Below are positions 7,968 through 16,832 of a stretch of DNA of 64,000 nt, piece after piece. The DNA is from Streptomyces sp. NBC_00094 (GTDB taxonomy: Bacteria > Actinomycetota > Actinomycetes > Streptomycetales > Streptomycetaceae). Under the pieces are notes generated by a model. That model had not been told where the DNA came from, searched no databases, and saw nothing but the letters and a program-made list of their open reading frames with translations. Each line of letters starts with the position of its first letter. Position 1 is the first letter of the stretch. Position numbers and translations under genes: made by a program. The stretch spans positions 7,073,501 to 7,137,500 of the forward strand of contig NZ_JAPEMB010000001.1 of NCBI RefSeq assembly GCF_026343125.1, given 5' to 3'.

Positions 7968-10773
7968 CGCGGAGGTCCGTGACGTCCTGGGCCTCCAGCG
8001 GGACGGTCAGCGTGCGGTAGGTGTACGGGCCGCCCGTCGGCGGCACCTCGACGCGGACGGAACGGCCCGAGGTGAGGGACAGTTCGACCGCGCCCGCGCC
8101 CGCGACCGTCACGGCCGCCTCCGTCACGCCGTCGGCGAAGTCGCAGGAGCGGTAGAGGAGGGTGCCGTCCTCGTCCGGTGACGACGGGGTCACCGCGTCG
8201 CCCGAGAGCTTCGTGCGGTCGACGATCACCGTGCCGGACTGCTCGTCGTAGTCGGCTGCCGCGAGGCCTTCGGCGACGACCGGGCGAGGGCCCGGGGCCG
8301 TACCCGCCACCTCGACGCGGACCGTGCGGCGGATGTCCGCGCTGGACGCGCCCGCTTGGACCTCGTACGCGCCGGGCTCCACGGTCCACCGGCCGTGGGC
8401 CACGTCCCAGTGGCCGAGGGCGGACAGGGGCACCTGGAAGGCGAGGGTGACGGACGCGCCGGGGGCGAGGTGGACGCGCTCGTGCGCGAGGAGTTCGCGG
8501 TGCGGGCGCGGCACGGAGGGCGCCACGGCCCGCGCGTACACCTGGGCGACCTCGTCCGAGGCGACGGCGCCCGTGTTCGTCACGGTGCAGGAGATGTGGA
8601 CCGCCCTCCCGTCGAGGGTGGCGGTCAGCTCCTCGTACCCGAAGGACGCGTACGACAGACCGTGCCCGAAGGGGAAGAGCGGCGTCCCGTCGAAGTACAG
8701 ATACGTCTGGCGCCCGCCGATCACGTCGTAGTCGAGCATCCCCGGCAGGTCGCCGTCGGAGGCGTACCAGGTCTGCGGGAGTCGGCCCGCCGGGGAGACG
8801 TCGCCGGCGAGGACCCGGGCGAGCGCCGTGCCCGCCGCCTGGCCGCCGTGTGCGGTCCACAGCAGTGCGGGGAGTGTCGCGGCGGCCTCCGGGACCGCGT
8901 ACGGGTAGGAGGAGACGAGGACGAGCGCGGTCCGGGGGTTGGCGGCGTGCGCGGCCCGCCACAGCCGGTCCTGGTGGGCGGGGAGGGCGAGCGTCGTACG
9001 GTCCTCGGTCTCCCGGCCGTTGATGTGCGGGTCGTTCCCGGCGACGACGACCACCACGTCGGCCGCGGCGGCGGCCCGGGCGACCGCCTCCTCGCCCCGC
9101 TCGACGGTCTCGACGGTGAACGTCTCGGCGGATCCGCGGTCGGCGGCAACCTTCACGCCCTCGGCGGCGACAGAGACGTAGCCGCCCGTTCCGAGGTGCA
9201 CAAGGAGGTGCCCGTCCCCATGGGCTTCGAACCGGAACGTCTCCTGGACGACCCAGCCGCCGGGCTCGTCCGCCGACGCGCGGACGAGGCCGTCCTCGGC
9301 GACCGACAGGTACCGGCCGTCGGGGGCGCGCAGCGTCAGCACGCCGTCGCCCCAGTCGACGAGGGCCAGCTCGGAGCCCTGCGCGTCGGCGGTCAGCGGC
9401 GGCAGGTCGGTGCGGCCGGCGACGAGCGCCGGATCGAGGGCGCCCCCGGCGTCCCGTACGGGCTCCGTGGCCCCGGCCTCCGGGACCCGCAGCCGGGCGC
9501 CGGACGCGGTGCGCAGCCGGATCCGGTCCACGCCCTCGGCGAAGGTCACCCGGTCGGGGCCGAAGCGCTCGCGGAGCCCGTCCAGCGGGGACGAACGGTG
9601 GATCAGGGCGCCGCTGTACCAGTCCAGCTTGCAGGCGTCGCCGAGGAGGCCGACCACCGCGATCCGGCGCCCGTCGTCCGCGAGCGGCAGCAGCGGGCCC
9701 GTGCCCGCCGCCGGCTCGTTCCTGAGCAGGACGACCGCCGCCTCGGCAGCCTCGCGGGCCAGCTCCCGGTGCTCCGGGGTGTCGAACCGGCTCTCGTCCG
9801 CGTACGGATCGAGCTCCGGGTCGAACTCGCCGAGGAGGAACCGTACGGTCAACTGCCTCCGCACCGCCCGGTCCACGTCCTCCCGGTCGATCAGACCGCG
9901 CTCCAGCGCCCCGCGCAGCCGGCCCAGGATGACGGTCGGGTCCGTCCCGTGATCGGTGAAGGAGTCGACACCGGCCCGCAGCGCCGCCGCCACGGCCTCC
10001 TCCTGCGTGGCGAAGTACCCCTGGGAGTCACCGAGGTTGGACGGTGCGCCCGCGTCGGAGCAGACGAACAGCTCCTGGTCCGTCCAGCTCCGCAACTCCT
10101 CCTCCAGGTACGGGGAGAGGTGGTTCGGGCGTCCGTTGACGAGGTTGTACGCGGGCATCACCCCGGCCACCGCGCCCGCCTCGACGACGCCGCGGAAGGC
10201 CCGCAGGTCGTACTCGTGCAGGACGCGGGGGCGTACGGAGGCAGAGGAAGTGTCGCGCGCGGCCTCGTTGTTGTGGGCCAGCCAGTGCTTCAGGATCGGT
10301 GCGGTACGCCAGTACAGCGGGTGCTCGCCGCGCAGGCCCCGGGTGAACGCGGTCGCGATCGCGGAGGTCAGTACGGGGTCCTCCGCGTACCCCTCCTCGC
10401 CGCGCCCCCACAGCGGGTTGCGCAGCAGATTGACCGTCGGCGCCCAGACGTTGAGGCCGACCCGCTCGTCCTTGGCGCGCATCGCCCGCGCCTCGCGCGA
10501 GACCGCCTCGCCGACCCGGCGCACCAACTCCGGGTGCCAGCTCGCCCCGAGCCCCACGGCCTGCGGGAACACGGTCGCGGGGCCCATCCAGGCGACGCCG
10601 TGCAGGGCCTCCTGGCCGGTGCGGAAGGCGGCGATCCCGAGGCGCTCGACGGCGGGAGTGAACTGGTGCAGCAGAGCGAGTCGTTCGTCCGCGGTGAGCC
10701 GGTCGAGCAGATCGTCGACGCGCAGGGCGACGGGAAGTGCCGGGTCACGGAAGGGCGGCCGGTCTGGGGTCAC
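7918..10773 (-). CDS. Glycoside hydrolase family 3 with internal beta-trefoil and C-terminal CBM6-like domain
   Basis: The 951-residue enzyme has the GH3 barrel (residues about 20-330, nucleophile D near residue 239 in VCSDAGAPSNLGDSQGYF), the alpha/beta sandwich, a fascin-like beta-trefoil insertion (about 465-575, LRAPDGRYLSV repeated as LGTGGYVSV), the rest of the sandwich (VVVVAGNDPHINGRETEDR), a FnIII-like domain (FPFGHGLSYASFGY) and a CBM6-like sandwich at the end. Family members are beta-glucosidases or beta-xylosidases. There is no signal peptide, so it should act on imported oligosaccharides. I chose the GTG at 10773 (AAGGGA upstream) because the extension beyond it covers operator DNA. 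It is divergent from the importer operon and has its own operator copy. Confidence 0.88.
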   Translation of the reverse strand: MTPDRPPFRDPALPVALRVDDLLDRLTADERLALLHQFTPAVERLGIAAFRTGQEALHGVAWMGPATVFPQAVGLGASWHPELVRRVGEAVSREARAMRAKDERVGLNVWAPTVNLLRNPLWGRGEEGYAEDPVLTSAIATAFTRGLRGEHPLYWRTAPILKHWLAHNNEAARDTSSASVRPRVLHEYDLRAFRGVVEAGAVAGVMPAYNLVNGRPNHLSPYLEEELRSWTDQELFVCSDAGAPSNLGDSQGYFATQEEAVAAALRAGVDSFTDHGTDPTVILGRLRGALERGLIDREDVDRAVRRQLTVRFLLGEFDPELDPYADESRFDTPEHRELAREAAEAAVVLLRNEPAAGTGPLLPLADDGRRIAVVGLLGDACKLDWYSGALIHRSSPLDGLRERFGPDRVTFAEGVDRIRLRTASGARLRVPEAGATEPVRDAGGALDPALVAGRTDLPPLTADAQGSELALVDWGDGVLTLRAPDGRYLSVAEDGLVRASADEPGGWVVQETFRFEAHGDGHLLVHLGTGGYVSVAAEGVKVAADRGSAETFTVETVERGEEAVARAAAAADVVVVVAGNDPHINGRETEDRTTLALPAHQDRLWRAAHAANPRTALVLVSSYPYAVPEAAATLPALLWTAHGGQAAGTALARVLAGDVSPAGRLPQTWYASDGDLPGMLDYDVIGGRQTYLYFDGTPLFPFGHGLSYASFGYEELTATLDGRAVHISCTVTNTGAVASDEVAQVYARAVAPSVPRPHRELLAHERVHLAPGASVTLAFQVPLSALGHWDVAHGRWTVEPGAYEVQAGASSADIRRTVRVEVAGTAPGPRPVVAEGLAAADYDEQSGTVIVDRTKLSGDAVTPSSPDEDGTLLYRSCDFADGVTEAAVTVAGAGAVELSLTSGRSVRVEVPPTGGPYTYRTLTVPLEAQDVTDLRVTLRGRVRLAHVYFSG

Positions 10774-10809
10774 GTGCGAGTCCCTTGGCAGAGGAGAGGC
10801 GGGAGGATT

Positions 10810-10823
10810 TCGAAGCGCTTCGA
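10810..10823. promoter_or_regulatory. LacI-type operator TCGAAGCGCTTCGA, GH3 side
   Basis: This is a perfect 14-bp palindrome with the central CG usual for LacI-family operators, 37 bp before the GH3 start. On the minus strand, TTGACA (10851-10846), a 17-bp spacer and GAGCAT (10828-10823) form a plausible promoter ending at the operator, so a bound repressor would block initiation. Confidence 0.8.
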
Positions 10824-10940
10824 TGCTCCGTGTGCGGAGAGTGGGTGTCAAGGCGTCGGAGATGCCCACTTCCCCTGCCTCCCAGGCTCCTTGGCGAGCC
10901 GCCGCAGCGGCTCTGGGTCCGAGAAACTGGGTGACGACTC

Positions 10941-10969
10941 TTGCCGCGCCTGTGACGGTCACTTAACCT
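10941..10969 (+). promoter_or_regulatory. Promoter for the importer-GH42-GH95 operon
   Basis: TTGCCG (10941-10946), a 17-bp spacer and TAACCT (10964-10969) form a sigma-70-like promoter. The spacer holds the perfect palindrome GTGACGGTCAC (10952-10962). The operator copy at 10980-10993 begins 11 bp downstream, where a repressor would stop transcription. The 338-bp intergenic region contains no gene. Confidence 0.55.
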
Positions 10970-10979
10970 CGCAGCAACA

Positions 10980-10993
10980 TCGAAGCGCTTCGA
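10980..10993. promoter_or_regulatory. LacI-type operator TCGAAGCGCTTCGA, importer side
   Basis: This second perfect copy lies just downstream of the proposed importer promoter and 119 bp before the binding-protein start. With the copy at 10810 it lets one repressor control both divergent transcripts. The likely repressor is the LacI protein encoded at 19149-20219. Confidence 0.8.
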
Positions 10994-11111
10994 CTCGACG
11001 GTCGACGGCGCCCCGGGGCTCCGCCCCGCCCGCTCCATCTCCACCACCGCAGCCGGCCGGTGACCCCTCGGTCGCCGCATGTCCTGGCGCGTGCCATGAA
11101 GGGTTGACGCA

Positions 11112-12812
11112 ATGACGCCGAACGCCGTCTCCACGGGCTCCCGGAGATCCACCCAGAGCCGGAGGGGCTTCCTCGCCTCCACCGCCGTCGCCGCCGCCGC
11201 GGTCGCCGGCGGCGCACCGCTGCTGACGGCCTGCGGTGGCGGCTCGGGCGGCGGGAAGAAGGACGGCACCACCACCGGCAAGGACGCGGCGAAGCTCCTT
11301 CCCGCCTTCGTGGCCGGCACCGTCGTCGCCCCCGACATCGCGCCGAAGAACGGCTCCGCCGCCGGCTTCACCCGCGCCATCCCGAGCGCCGACCTCAAGG
11401 CGTCGATCGCCGCCAAGAAGGGCAAGGGCACCGCCCTCACCGTCATGGCGCCGTTCTGGGGCCCCCCGCCCGCCTCCGACAACCCGTACTACAAGGCCAT
11501 GAACGAGGCCATCGGAGTCCAGGCCACCTGGCAGAACCAGGACGGCAACGTCTACGACCAGAAGCTCGGCGCCGTCCTCGCCTCCAGCGAGATACCCGAC
11601 GTGGTCGTCGTCCCCGGCTGGAACCTCGGCGGCAAGATCCCGAGCGCGATCGACGCCAAGTTCGAGGACCTCGGCCCGTACCTCTCCGGCGACAAGGTCA
11701 AGGCGTACCCCAACCTCGCGGCCATCCCCACCGACGCCTGGCAGCGCTCCCTCTTCGGCGGCAAGCTGCGCGGCCTGCCCATGCCCGCCTCGTACGTCAC
11801 GAACATCGCGCCCTTCTACCGCAAGGACCTGTTCGACGCGAAGGGCTGGCAACTCCCCAAGAGTGCCGAGGAGTTCCTCGCCCTCGCCAAGGAGATCACC
11901 AGCGCCAAGTCGAAGGTGTGGGCCTGCGGCGACATGACCTGGACCGCCTACAACATGTTCGGCGTGCTCTCCGGCAGCGACAAGGCGCTCGGCTGGCACC
12001 TCGTCGACGGCAAGCTGATCAACCGCATCGAGACCCCCGAGTACCTCGAAGCCCTGGCCTGGACCCGCAGGCTCTACGACGCCGGAGTCGTCCACCCCGA
12101 CGAGAAGACCCAGAACCAGGGCGACACCAGCCTCCGCTTCACCGCCGGCCAGTGCCTCATGTACAACAACGACCTCTCCCACTGGTACGCCAAGACGTCC
12201 GAACAGGCCGCGCAGAACCCGTCGTTCGCCATGGGCGCCATGGACATCCCCGGACACGCGGGCGGCACCCCGAAGCTGTGGGCCACCAACCCCGCCAACA
12301 TCTGGGCCTTCGTGAAGAAGGGCAGCTCCAAGGCGGTCGTCGAGGACGCCCTCGCCATGGCCGACTTCACCGCCGCGCCCTACGGCACCAAGGAGCGGAT
12401 GCTCACCGACTACGGCGTCGAGGGCGTCCACCACACCGTCAAGGACGGCCTGCCGGTCAAGACCGACAAGGGCAACCAGGAGGTCAGCAGCTCCTGGCTG
12501 TTCGTCGCCGGCCCCGCCCCCTACGTGGCCCACCCCGACACCCCCGAGGTCACCCGGGCCATGGTCGAGTGGCAGCAGCGCATGGGTGCCGTGACGTCCA
12601 AGTCCTCCTTCTACGGGATGACGATCACCGAGCCGTCCCGGTGGACCGGCCTCATGAACGACTTCGAGCAGCTGGAGAAGGACATCGTCCGCGGCCGCAA
12701 GAAGGTCTCCGACATGCAGCAGGCGGTCTCCGAGTGGAAGACCAAGGGCGGGGACCAGCTGCGCGACTGGTACAGGAAGCTCCTGGACACCACCGGATCC
12801 GCGGCGAGCTGA
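11112..12812 (+). CDS. Extracellular sugar-binding lipoprotein (LplA-type)
   Basis: The 566-residue protein is the substrate receptor of an ABC importer. Its N-terminus combines a twin-arginine-like SRRGFLAST with a hydrophobic stretch and the lipobox LTAC, so it is probably exported (possibly by Tat) and anchored outside by lipid. Its length and the pieces NPYYKAMNEAIG, PMPASYVTNIAPFYRKDLFD and TWTAYNMFGVLSG fit the large LplA/YtcQ type of family 1 binding proteins, which take complex oligosaccharides, rather than the 430-residue sugar receptors. The first permease gene starts two bases after its stop. Neighbouring GH genes suggest a ligand with beta-galactosyl and other decorations, but the ligand is not known. 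Confidence 0.9.
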   Translation: MTPNAVSTGSRRSTQSRRGFLASTAVAAAAVAGGAPLLTACGGGSGGGKKDGTTTGKDAAKLLPAFVAGTVVAPDIAPKNGSAAGFTRAIPSADLKASIAAKKGKGTALTVMAPFWGPPPASDNPYYKAMNEAIGVQATWQNQDGNVYDQKLGAVLASSEIPDVVVVPGWNLGGKIPSAIDAKFEDLGPYLSGDKVKAYPNLAAIPTDAWQRSLFGGKLRGLPMPASYVTNIAPFYRKDLFDAKGWQLPKSAEEFLALAKEITSAKSKVWACGDMTWTAYNMFGVLSGSDKALGWHLVDGKLINRIETPEYLEALAWTRRLYDAGVVHPDEKTQNQGDTSLRFTAGQCLMYNNDLSHWYAKTSEQAAQNPSFAMGAMDIPGHAGGTPKLWATNPANIWAFVKKGSSKAVVEDALAMADFTAAPYGTKERMLTDYGVEGVHHTVKDGLPVKTDKGNQEVSSSWLFVAGPAPYVAHPDTPEVTRAMVEWQQRMGAVTSKSSFYGMTITEPSRWTGLMNDFEQLEKDIVRGRKKVSDMQQAVSEWKTKGGDQLRDWYRKLLDTTGSAAS

Positions 12813-12814
12813 CC

Positions 12815-13864
12815 GTGAGCACGCTCGACACGAAGGCGAAGGGCCCGGCCGCGCGGCCACCCGACGGCCGGTCCCCCCGCCGCGCCGGCCGTCGGGACCC
12901 GCGCGGTGCGGACCGGCGACGGAACCGTACGGACGGGCGCGTCCCGCTCGGCCGGCGGTTCCGGCGCGACCGGACCCTCCTCCTCATGACCGTTCCGGCG
13001 CTCGTCCTCGTCCTGGTCTTCAACTACGTCCCCATCCTGGGGAACGTGGTCGCCTTCCAGGACTACGACCCGTACGTCTCCACCAACGGCGTCACCGCCA
13101 TGCTGGAGAGCCCCTGGGTCGGCCTCGCCCAGTTCGAACGGGTCTTCTCCGACCCGTCGTTCTGGCAGGCCGTCGAGAACACCCTCGTCCTGTTCCTGCT
13201 CCAGCTGGTGCTCTTCTTCCCGGTGCCCATCGCGCTCGCCCTGCTCGTCAACAGCGTGCTGCGGCCCCGGGTCCGGGCGGTCGTCCAGGCCGTCCTGTAC
13301 CTGCCGCACTTCTTCTCCTGGGTGCTCGTCATCACCGTCTTCCAGCAGATCCTCGGCGGCGCCGGCATCATCGCGCAGACCCTCCGGCAGTACGGCCACG
13401 AGGGCTTCGACCTCATGACCGACCCCGAGGTCTTCAAGTTCCTCGTCACCGCCGAGGGCATCTGGAAGGACGCGGGCTGGGGCGTCATCGTCTTCCTCGC
13501 CGCGCTCGCCGCCGTCAACCAGGACCTGTACGAGGCCGCCGCCATGGACGGCGCCGGGCGGTGGCGCCGCATGTGGCACGTCACCCTGCCGGCGCTCCGG
13601 CCCGTGATCGCGCTGCTTCTCGTGCTGCGCGTCGGCGACGCGCTCACCGTCGGCTTCGAGCAACTGCTGCTCCAACGCGACGCCGTCGGACCGGGGGCCG
13701 CCGAGGTTCTCGACACCTTCGTCTGGTGGACCGGACTGCGCAGCCAGGACTTCAGCTACGCGGCCGCCGCCGGACTGATCAAGGGAGTCGTCGGCCTGGT
13801 GCTGGTGCTCTCGGCGAACAAGGTCGCCCATCTCATGGGCGAGCAGGGGGTGTACCGGAAATGA
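12815..13864 (+). CDS. ABC sugar importer permease (LplB-type)
   Basis: The 349-residue protein opens with about 60 charged, arginine-rich residues that stay in the cytoplasm, then has six membrane helices, starting LLLMTVPALVLVLVFNYVPI. The EAA loop, the contact to the ATPase, reads YEAAAMDGAGRWRRMWHVTL. It is the first half of a heterodimeric channel with the next gene. The GTG at 12815 follows the binding-protein stop by two bases. No ATPase gene is in the operon. In streptomycetes the shared ATPase MsiK often energises such transporters; its use here is inference. Confidence 0.9.
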   Translation: MSTLDTKAKGPAARPPDGRSPRRAGRRDPRGADRRRNRTDGRVPLGRRFRRDRTLLLMTVPALVLVLVFNYVPILGNVVAFQDYDPYVSTNGVTAMLESPWVGLAQFERVFSDPSFWQAVENTLVLFLLQLVLFFPVPIALALLVNSVLRPRVRAVVQAVLYLPHFFSWVLVITVFQQILGGAGIIAQTLRQYGHEGFDLMTDPEVFKFLVTAEGIWKDAGWGVIVFLAALAAVNQDLYEAAAMDGAGRWRRMWHVTLPALRPVIALLLVLRVGDALTVGFEQLLLQRDAVGPGAAEVLDTFVWWTGLRSQDFSYAAAAGLIKGVVGLVLVLSANKVAHLMGEQGVYRK

Positions 13865-14778
13865 CACAGCGCCTCACCTCGCGGTGGGCGGCGCCCGCCC
13901 GGCCCGTCTGGGAGGAGCCGCCCGGCCGGGCCGGTCTCGCCGCCAAGGGCCTGCTGCTCACCGCCGCCTGCCTCGCGGTCCTCGTACCCCTGTGGATCGT
14001 CGTGGTCACCAGCCTCTCGTCGAAGAAGACGATCACCGAGGTGGGCGGCCTGGTCGTCGTTCCCCGGGACATCACCTTCATCGCCTACCAGGAGCTGCTG
14101 AGCGGCGGCCAGGTCACCCGCGCCGCGGTCGTCAGCGTCCTCGTGACCGTGACCGGCACCCTCTTCTCGATGACCGTGTCGGTCCTCTGCGCGTACGGGC
14201 TCTCCCGGCCCGGCTCGCTCGGACACCGCTTCATCCTGCTCGCGCTGATGGCCACCATGTTCTTCGGCGCCGGGCTCATCCCCACGTATCTGCTCGTGCA
14301 GACCCTCGGCCTCACCGACACCTATCTGGCGCTGATCCTGCCGAGCGCCGTCAGCGTCTTCAACATCCTCGTCCTGCGCGGCTTCTTCATGGGCATCTCA
14401 CCCGAACTCGTCGACAGCGCCCGGATCGACGGCGCCGGGGACCTGAGAATCCTCTGGCAGATCGTGATGCCGCTCTCGCGGGCGGTGATCGCCGTCATCA
14501 CCCTCTTCTACGCGGTCGGTTACTGGAGCGCCTGGTTCAACGCCTCCATCTACCTGAGCGACCAGAACATGATGCCGCTGCAGAACGTCCTCATCCAGCT
14601 CGTGCAGAAACAGGAGATCCCGGTCGGCCTCGGCCAGGCCGTCAAGGCCGGCAACCTCTCCGGGCTCGCCGTCCAGATGGCCGTCATGGTCCTCGCCCTG
14701 CTGCCGGTCGCCGTCCTCTCGCCCTTCGTCCAGAAGCACTTCAGGAAGGGCATGCTCACCGGCGCCGTCAAGGGCTGA
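13861..14778 (+). CDS. ABC sugar importer permease (LplC-type)
   Basis: This 305-residue protein is the second permease. It has six membrane helices (GLLLTAACLAVLVPLWIVVV is the first), the ITEVGGLVVVPRDITF segment typical of LplC-like CUT1 permeases, and the EAA loop VDSARIDGAGDLRILWQIVM. The ATG overlaps the previous stop as ATGA, so translation is coupled. It pairs with LplB to carry the oligosaccharide delivered by the lipoprotein. Confidence 0.9.
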   Translation: MTQRLTSRWAAPARPVWEEPPGRAGLAAKGLLLTAACLAVLVPLWIVVVTSLSSKKTITEVGGLVVVPRDITFIAYQELLSGGQVTRAAVVSVLVTVTGTLFSMTVSVLCAYGLSRPGSLGHRFILLALMATMFFGAGLIPTYLLVQTLGLTDTYLALILPSAVSVFNILVLRGFFMGISPELVDSARIDGAGDLRILWQIVMPLSRAVIAVITLFYAVGYWSAWFNASIYLSDQNMMPLQNVLIQLVQKQEIPVGLGQAVKAGNLSGLAVQMAVMVLALLPVAVLSPFVQKHFRKGMLTGAVKG

Positions 14779-14816
14779 CCCCGTTCCCCACCACCCTCGT
14801 ACGGAGAGACCGCCCG

Positions 14817-16832
14817 ATGCCCAGCCTCGACGACCTGACCCGCCCGCCCGGCCGGCCGCCCCGGCTCCTCTACGGCGGCGACTACAACCCCGAGCAGTGG
14901 CCCGAGGAGACCTGGACCGAGGACGCCCGGCTCATGCGGGAGGCCGGGGTCACCTCCGTCACCCTCGGGGTCTTCTCCTGGTCCCGCATCGAACCCACCC
15001 CGGGAGCCAGGGAGTTCGGCTGGCTCGACCGGCTCATGGACCTGATGCACGCGCACGGCGTCGGCGTCGTCCTCGCCACCCCCACCTCCTCGCCCCCGCC
15101 GTGGCTCGGACACCTCCACCCCGAGACCCTGCCCCGCGACGAGGACGGCAGGACCGAGTGGTGGGGCTCGCGCCAGCACTTCTCCCACTCCAGCGAGGCC
15201 TACCGGCGCCACGCGGCCGCGATCACCGAGGCCCTCGCCGCCCGTTACGCCCACCACCCCGCCCTCACCATGTGGCACATCAACAACGAGTACTGCACCC
15301 ACGACTGGGGCGACGAGGCCGCCCGCACCTTCCGCCGCTGGCTGCGGGACCGGTACGGCACCCTCGACGCCCTCAACACCGCCTGGGGCGCCGACTTCTG
15401 GAGCCAGCGGTACGGGACGTGGGACGAGGTCCTGCCGCCCCGCCGCGCCCACTACACGAAGAACCCGACACACGTCCTCGACTTCCGGCGCTACACCTCC
15501 GACCTGCTCCTGGAGTGTTTCCGCGCCGAACGCGACATCGTCCGCCGCCACACCCCGCACCTCCCCGTGACCACCAACTTCATGCCCTTCTGGTCCGGTC
15601 AGGACGGCTGGGCGTGGGCGGCCGAGGAGGACGTCGTCTCCGTCGACGTCTACCCCGACCCGCGCGACCCGCACGGCGGCCAGTACAACGCGATGATCGG
15701 CGACCTGACCCGCTCCCAGGCGGGCGGCCGGCCGTGGATGGTCATGGAGCAGGCCGCCGGCGCGGTCGACTGGCGGAGCGTCAACCGCCCCAAGCCGTAC
15801 GGCCTCAACCGCCTCTGGGCGCTCCAGGCCGTCGCCCGCGGCGCCGACGCCGTCTGCTACTTCCAATGGCGCCAGTCCCGCCAGGGAGCGGAGAAGTACC
15901 ACTCCGGCATGCTCGGCCACGCCGGTGCCCGCGGCCGGGTCTTCCGTGAGACCGTCCGCATCGGCGAGGACCTCGCGGCCCTCGGCCCCCGGGTCGCGGG
16001 CACCCGGCTCGTCACGGAGACCGCAGTCCTGCACGACTGGGACTCCTGGTGGACCGGCGGCCAGGAGGGCGCGCCGTCCGCCCGTGTCGACCACGCCGAG
16101 ATCGTCCGCGCCTGGCACCGCGCCCTCTGGGACGCCCACCTCCCCGTCTCCTTCGCCCACCCCCACCACGACCTGAGCGGCCACCGCCTGGTCCTCGTGC
16201 CGCACCTCCACCTCCTCGACGACGCGGCGATCGAGAACCTCACCGCGTACGTCCGCGGCGGCGGCACCCTCGTCTGCGGCTTCCTCACCGGCATCACCGA
16301 CCAGGACGACCGGGTCCGCCCCGGCGGCATGGACGCCCGGCTCCGGGACCTCCTCGGCATCGACCTGCTCCAGGAGTGGTGGCCGCTCGACGAGGGGGAA
16401 CGCGTCGACTGCGGCACCTTCCACGGCACCCTCTGGTCCGAGGAGCTCACCCCGGCACCGGGTGCCGAGACCGTCGCCGCCTACCGGGGCGGCGAACTCG
16501 ACGGACTGCCCGCCGTCCTCCGCAACGGCCGCGCCTGGTACGTCTCCACGCTCCCCGAACCCGCCGCCCTCGGGGCGCTCCTCGCCTCCGTCGCCCACGC
16601 GGCCGGGGTGCGGCCCGTCCTCGACGGTCTGCCCGAGGGGGTGGAGGCCGTCCGCCGCGGCGAGCTGCTCTTCCTCCTCCACCACGGCGCCGGCCCCGTC
16701 ACGGTGCCGCTGCCCGGCCGCCACCGCGACCTCCTCACCGGCGCCGTGACGGAAGGGTCCGTGAAGCTGGACCGGTTCGGCGTCGCCGTCCTGGAGGAGC
16801 ACGAGCCCGCACCGGAGGAGGTCCGCCCGTGA
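14817..16832 (+). CDS. Beta-galactosidase, glycoside hydrolase family 42 (first copy)
   Basis: The 671-residue enzyme has the GH42 A domain barrel (YGGDYNPEQWPEETW at the start; acid/base E158 in HINNEYCTH; nucleophile E311 in MVMEQAAGAVDW), the B domain trimerisation region (LVLVPHLHLLDDAAIENLTA, GGTLVCGFLTGITDQDD) and a small C-terminal sandwich. It removes terminal beta-galactosyl or alpha-L-arabinopyranosyl groups. No signal peptide is present, so it works inside the cell on what the importer brings. GGAGAG stands before the ATG. It shares an operon with the importer and with the GH95 gene that overlaps its stop codon. Confidence 0.93.
   Translation: MPSLDDLTRPPGRPPRLLYGGDYNPEQWPEETWTEDARLMREAGVTSVTLGVFSWSRIEPTPGAREFGWLDRLMDLMHAHGVGVVLATPTSSPPPWLGHLHPETLPRDEDGRTEWWGSRQHFSHSSEAYRRHAAAITEALAARYAHHPALTMWHINNEYCTHDWGDEAARTFRRWLRDRYGTLDALNTAWGADFWSQRYGTWDEVLPPRRAHYTKNPTHVLDFRRYTSDLLLECFRAERDIVRRHTPHLPVTTNFMPFWSGQDGWAWAAEEDVVSVDVYPDPRDPHGGQYNAMIGDLTRSQAGGRPWMVMEQAAGAVDWRSVNRPKPYGLNRLWALQAVARGADAVCYFQWRQSRQGAEKYHSGMLGHAGARGRVFRETVRIGEDLAALGPRVAGTRLVTETAVLHDWDSWWTGGQEGAPSARVDHAEIVRAWHRALWDAHLPVSFAHPHHDLSGHRLVLVPHLHLLDDAAIENLTAYVRGGGTLVCGFLTGITDQDDRVRPGGMDARLRDLLGIDLLQEWWPLDEGERVDCGTFHGTLWSEELTPAPGAETVAAYRGGELDGLPAVLRNGRAWYVSTLPEPAALGALLASVAHAAGVRPVLDGLPEGVEAVRRGELLFLLHHGAGPVTVPLPGRHRDLLTGAVTEGSVKLDRFGVAVLEEHEPAPEEVRP

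Noticed and set aside
8356..11115. A 919-residue plus-strand frame across the GH3 gene
   Set aside because: No recognisable domains and biased composition; the GH3 enzyme is on the other strand.
13884..14816. N-terminal extension of the GH42 frame through the LplC permease gene
   Set aside because: The extension is arginine/proline-rich out-of-frame translation; the GH42 starts at 14817 after GGAGAG.
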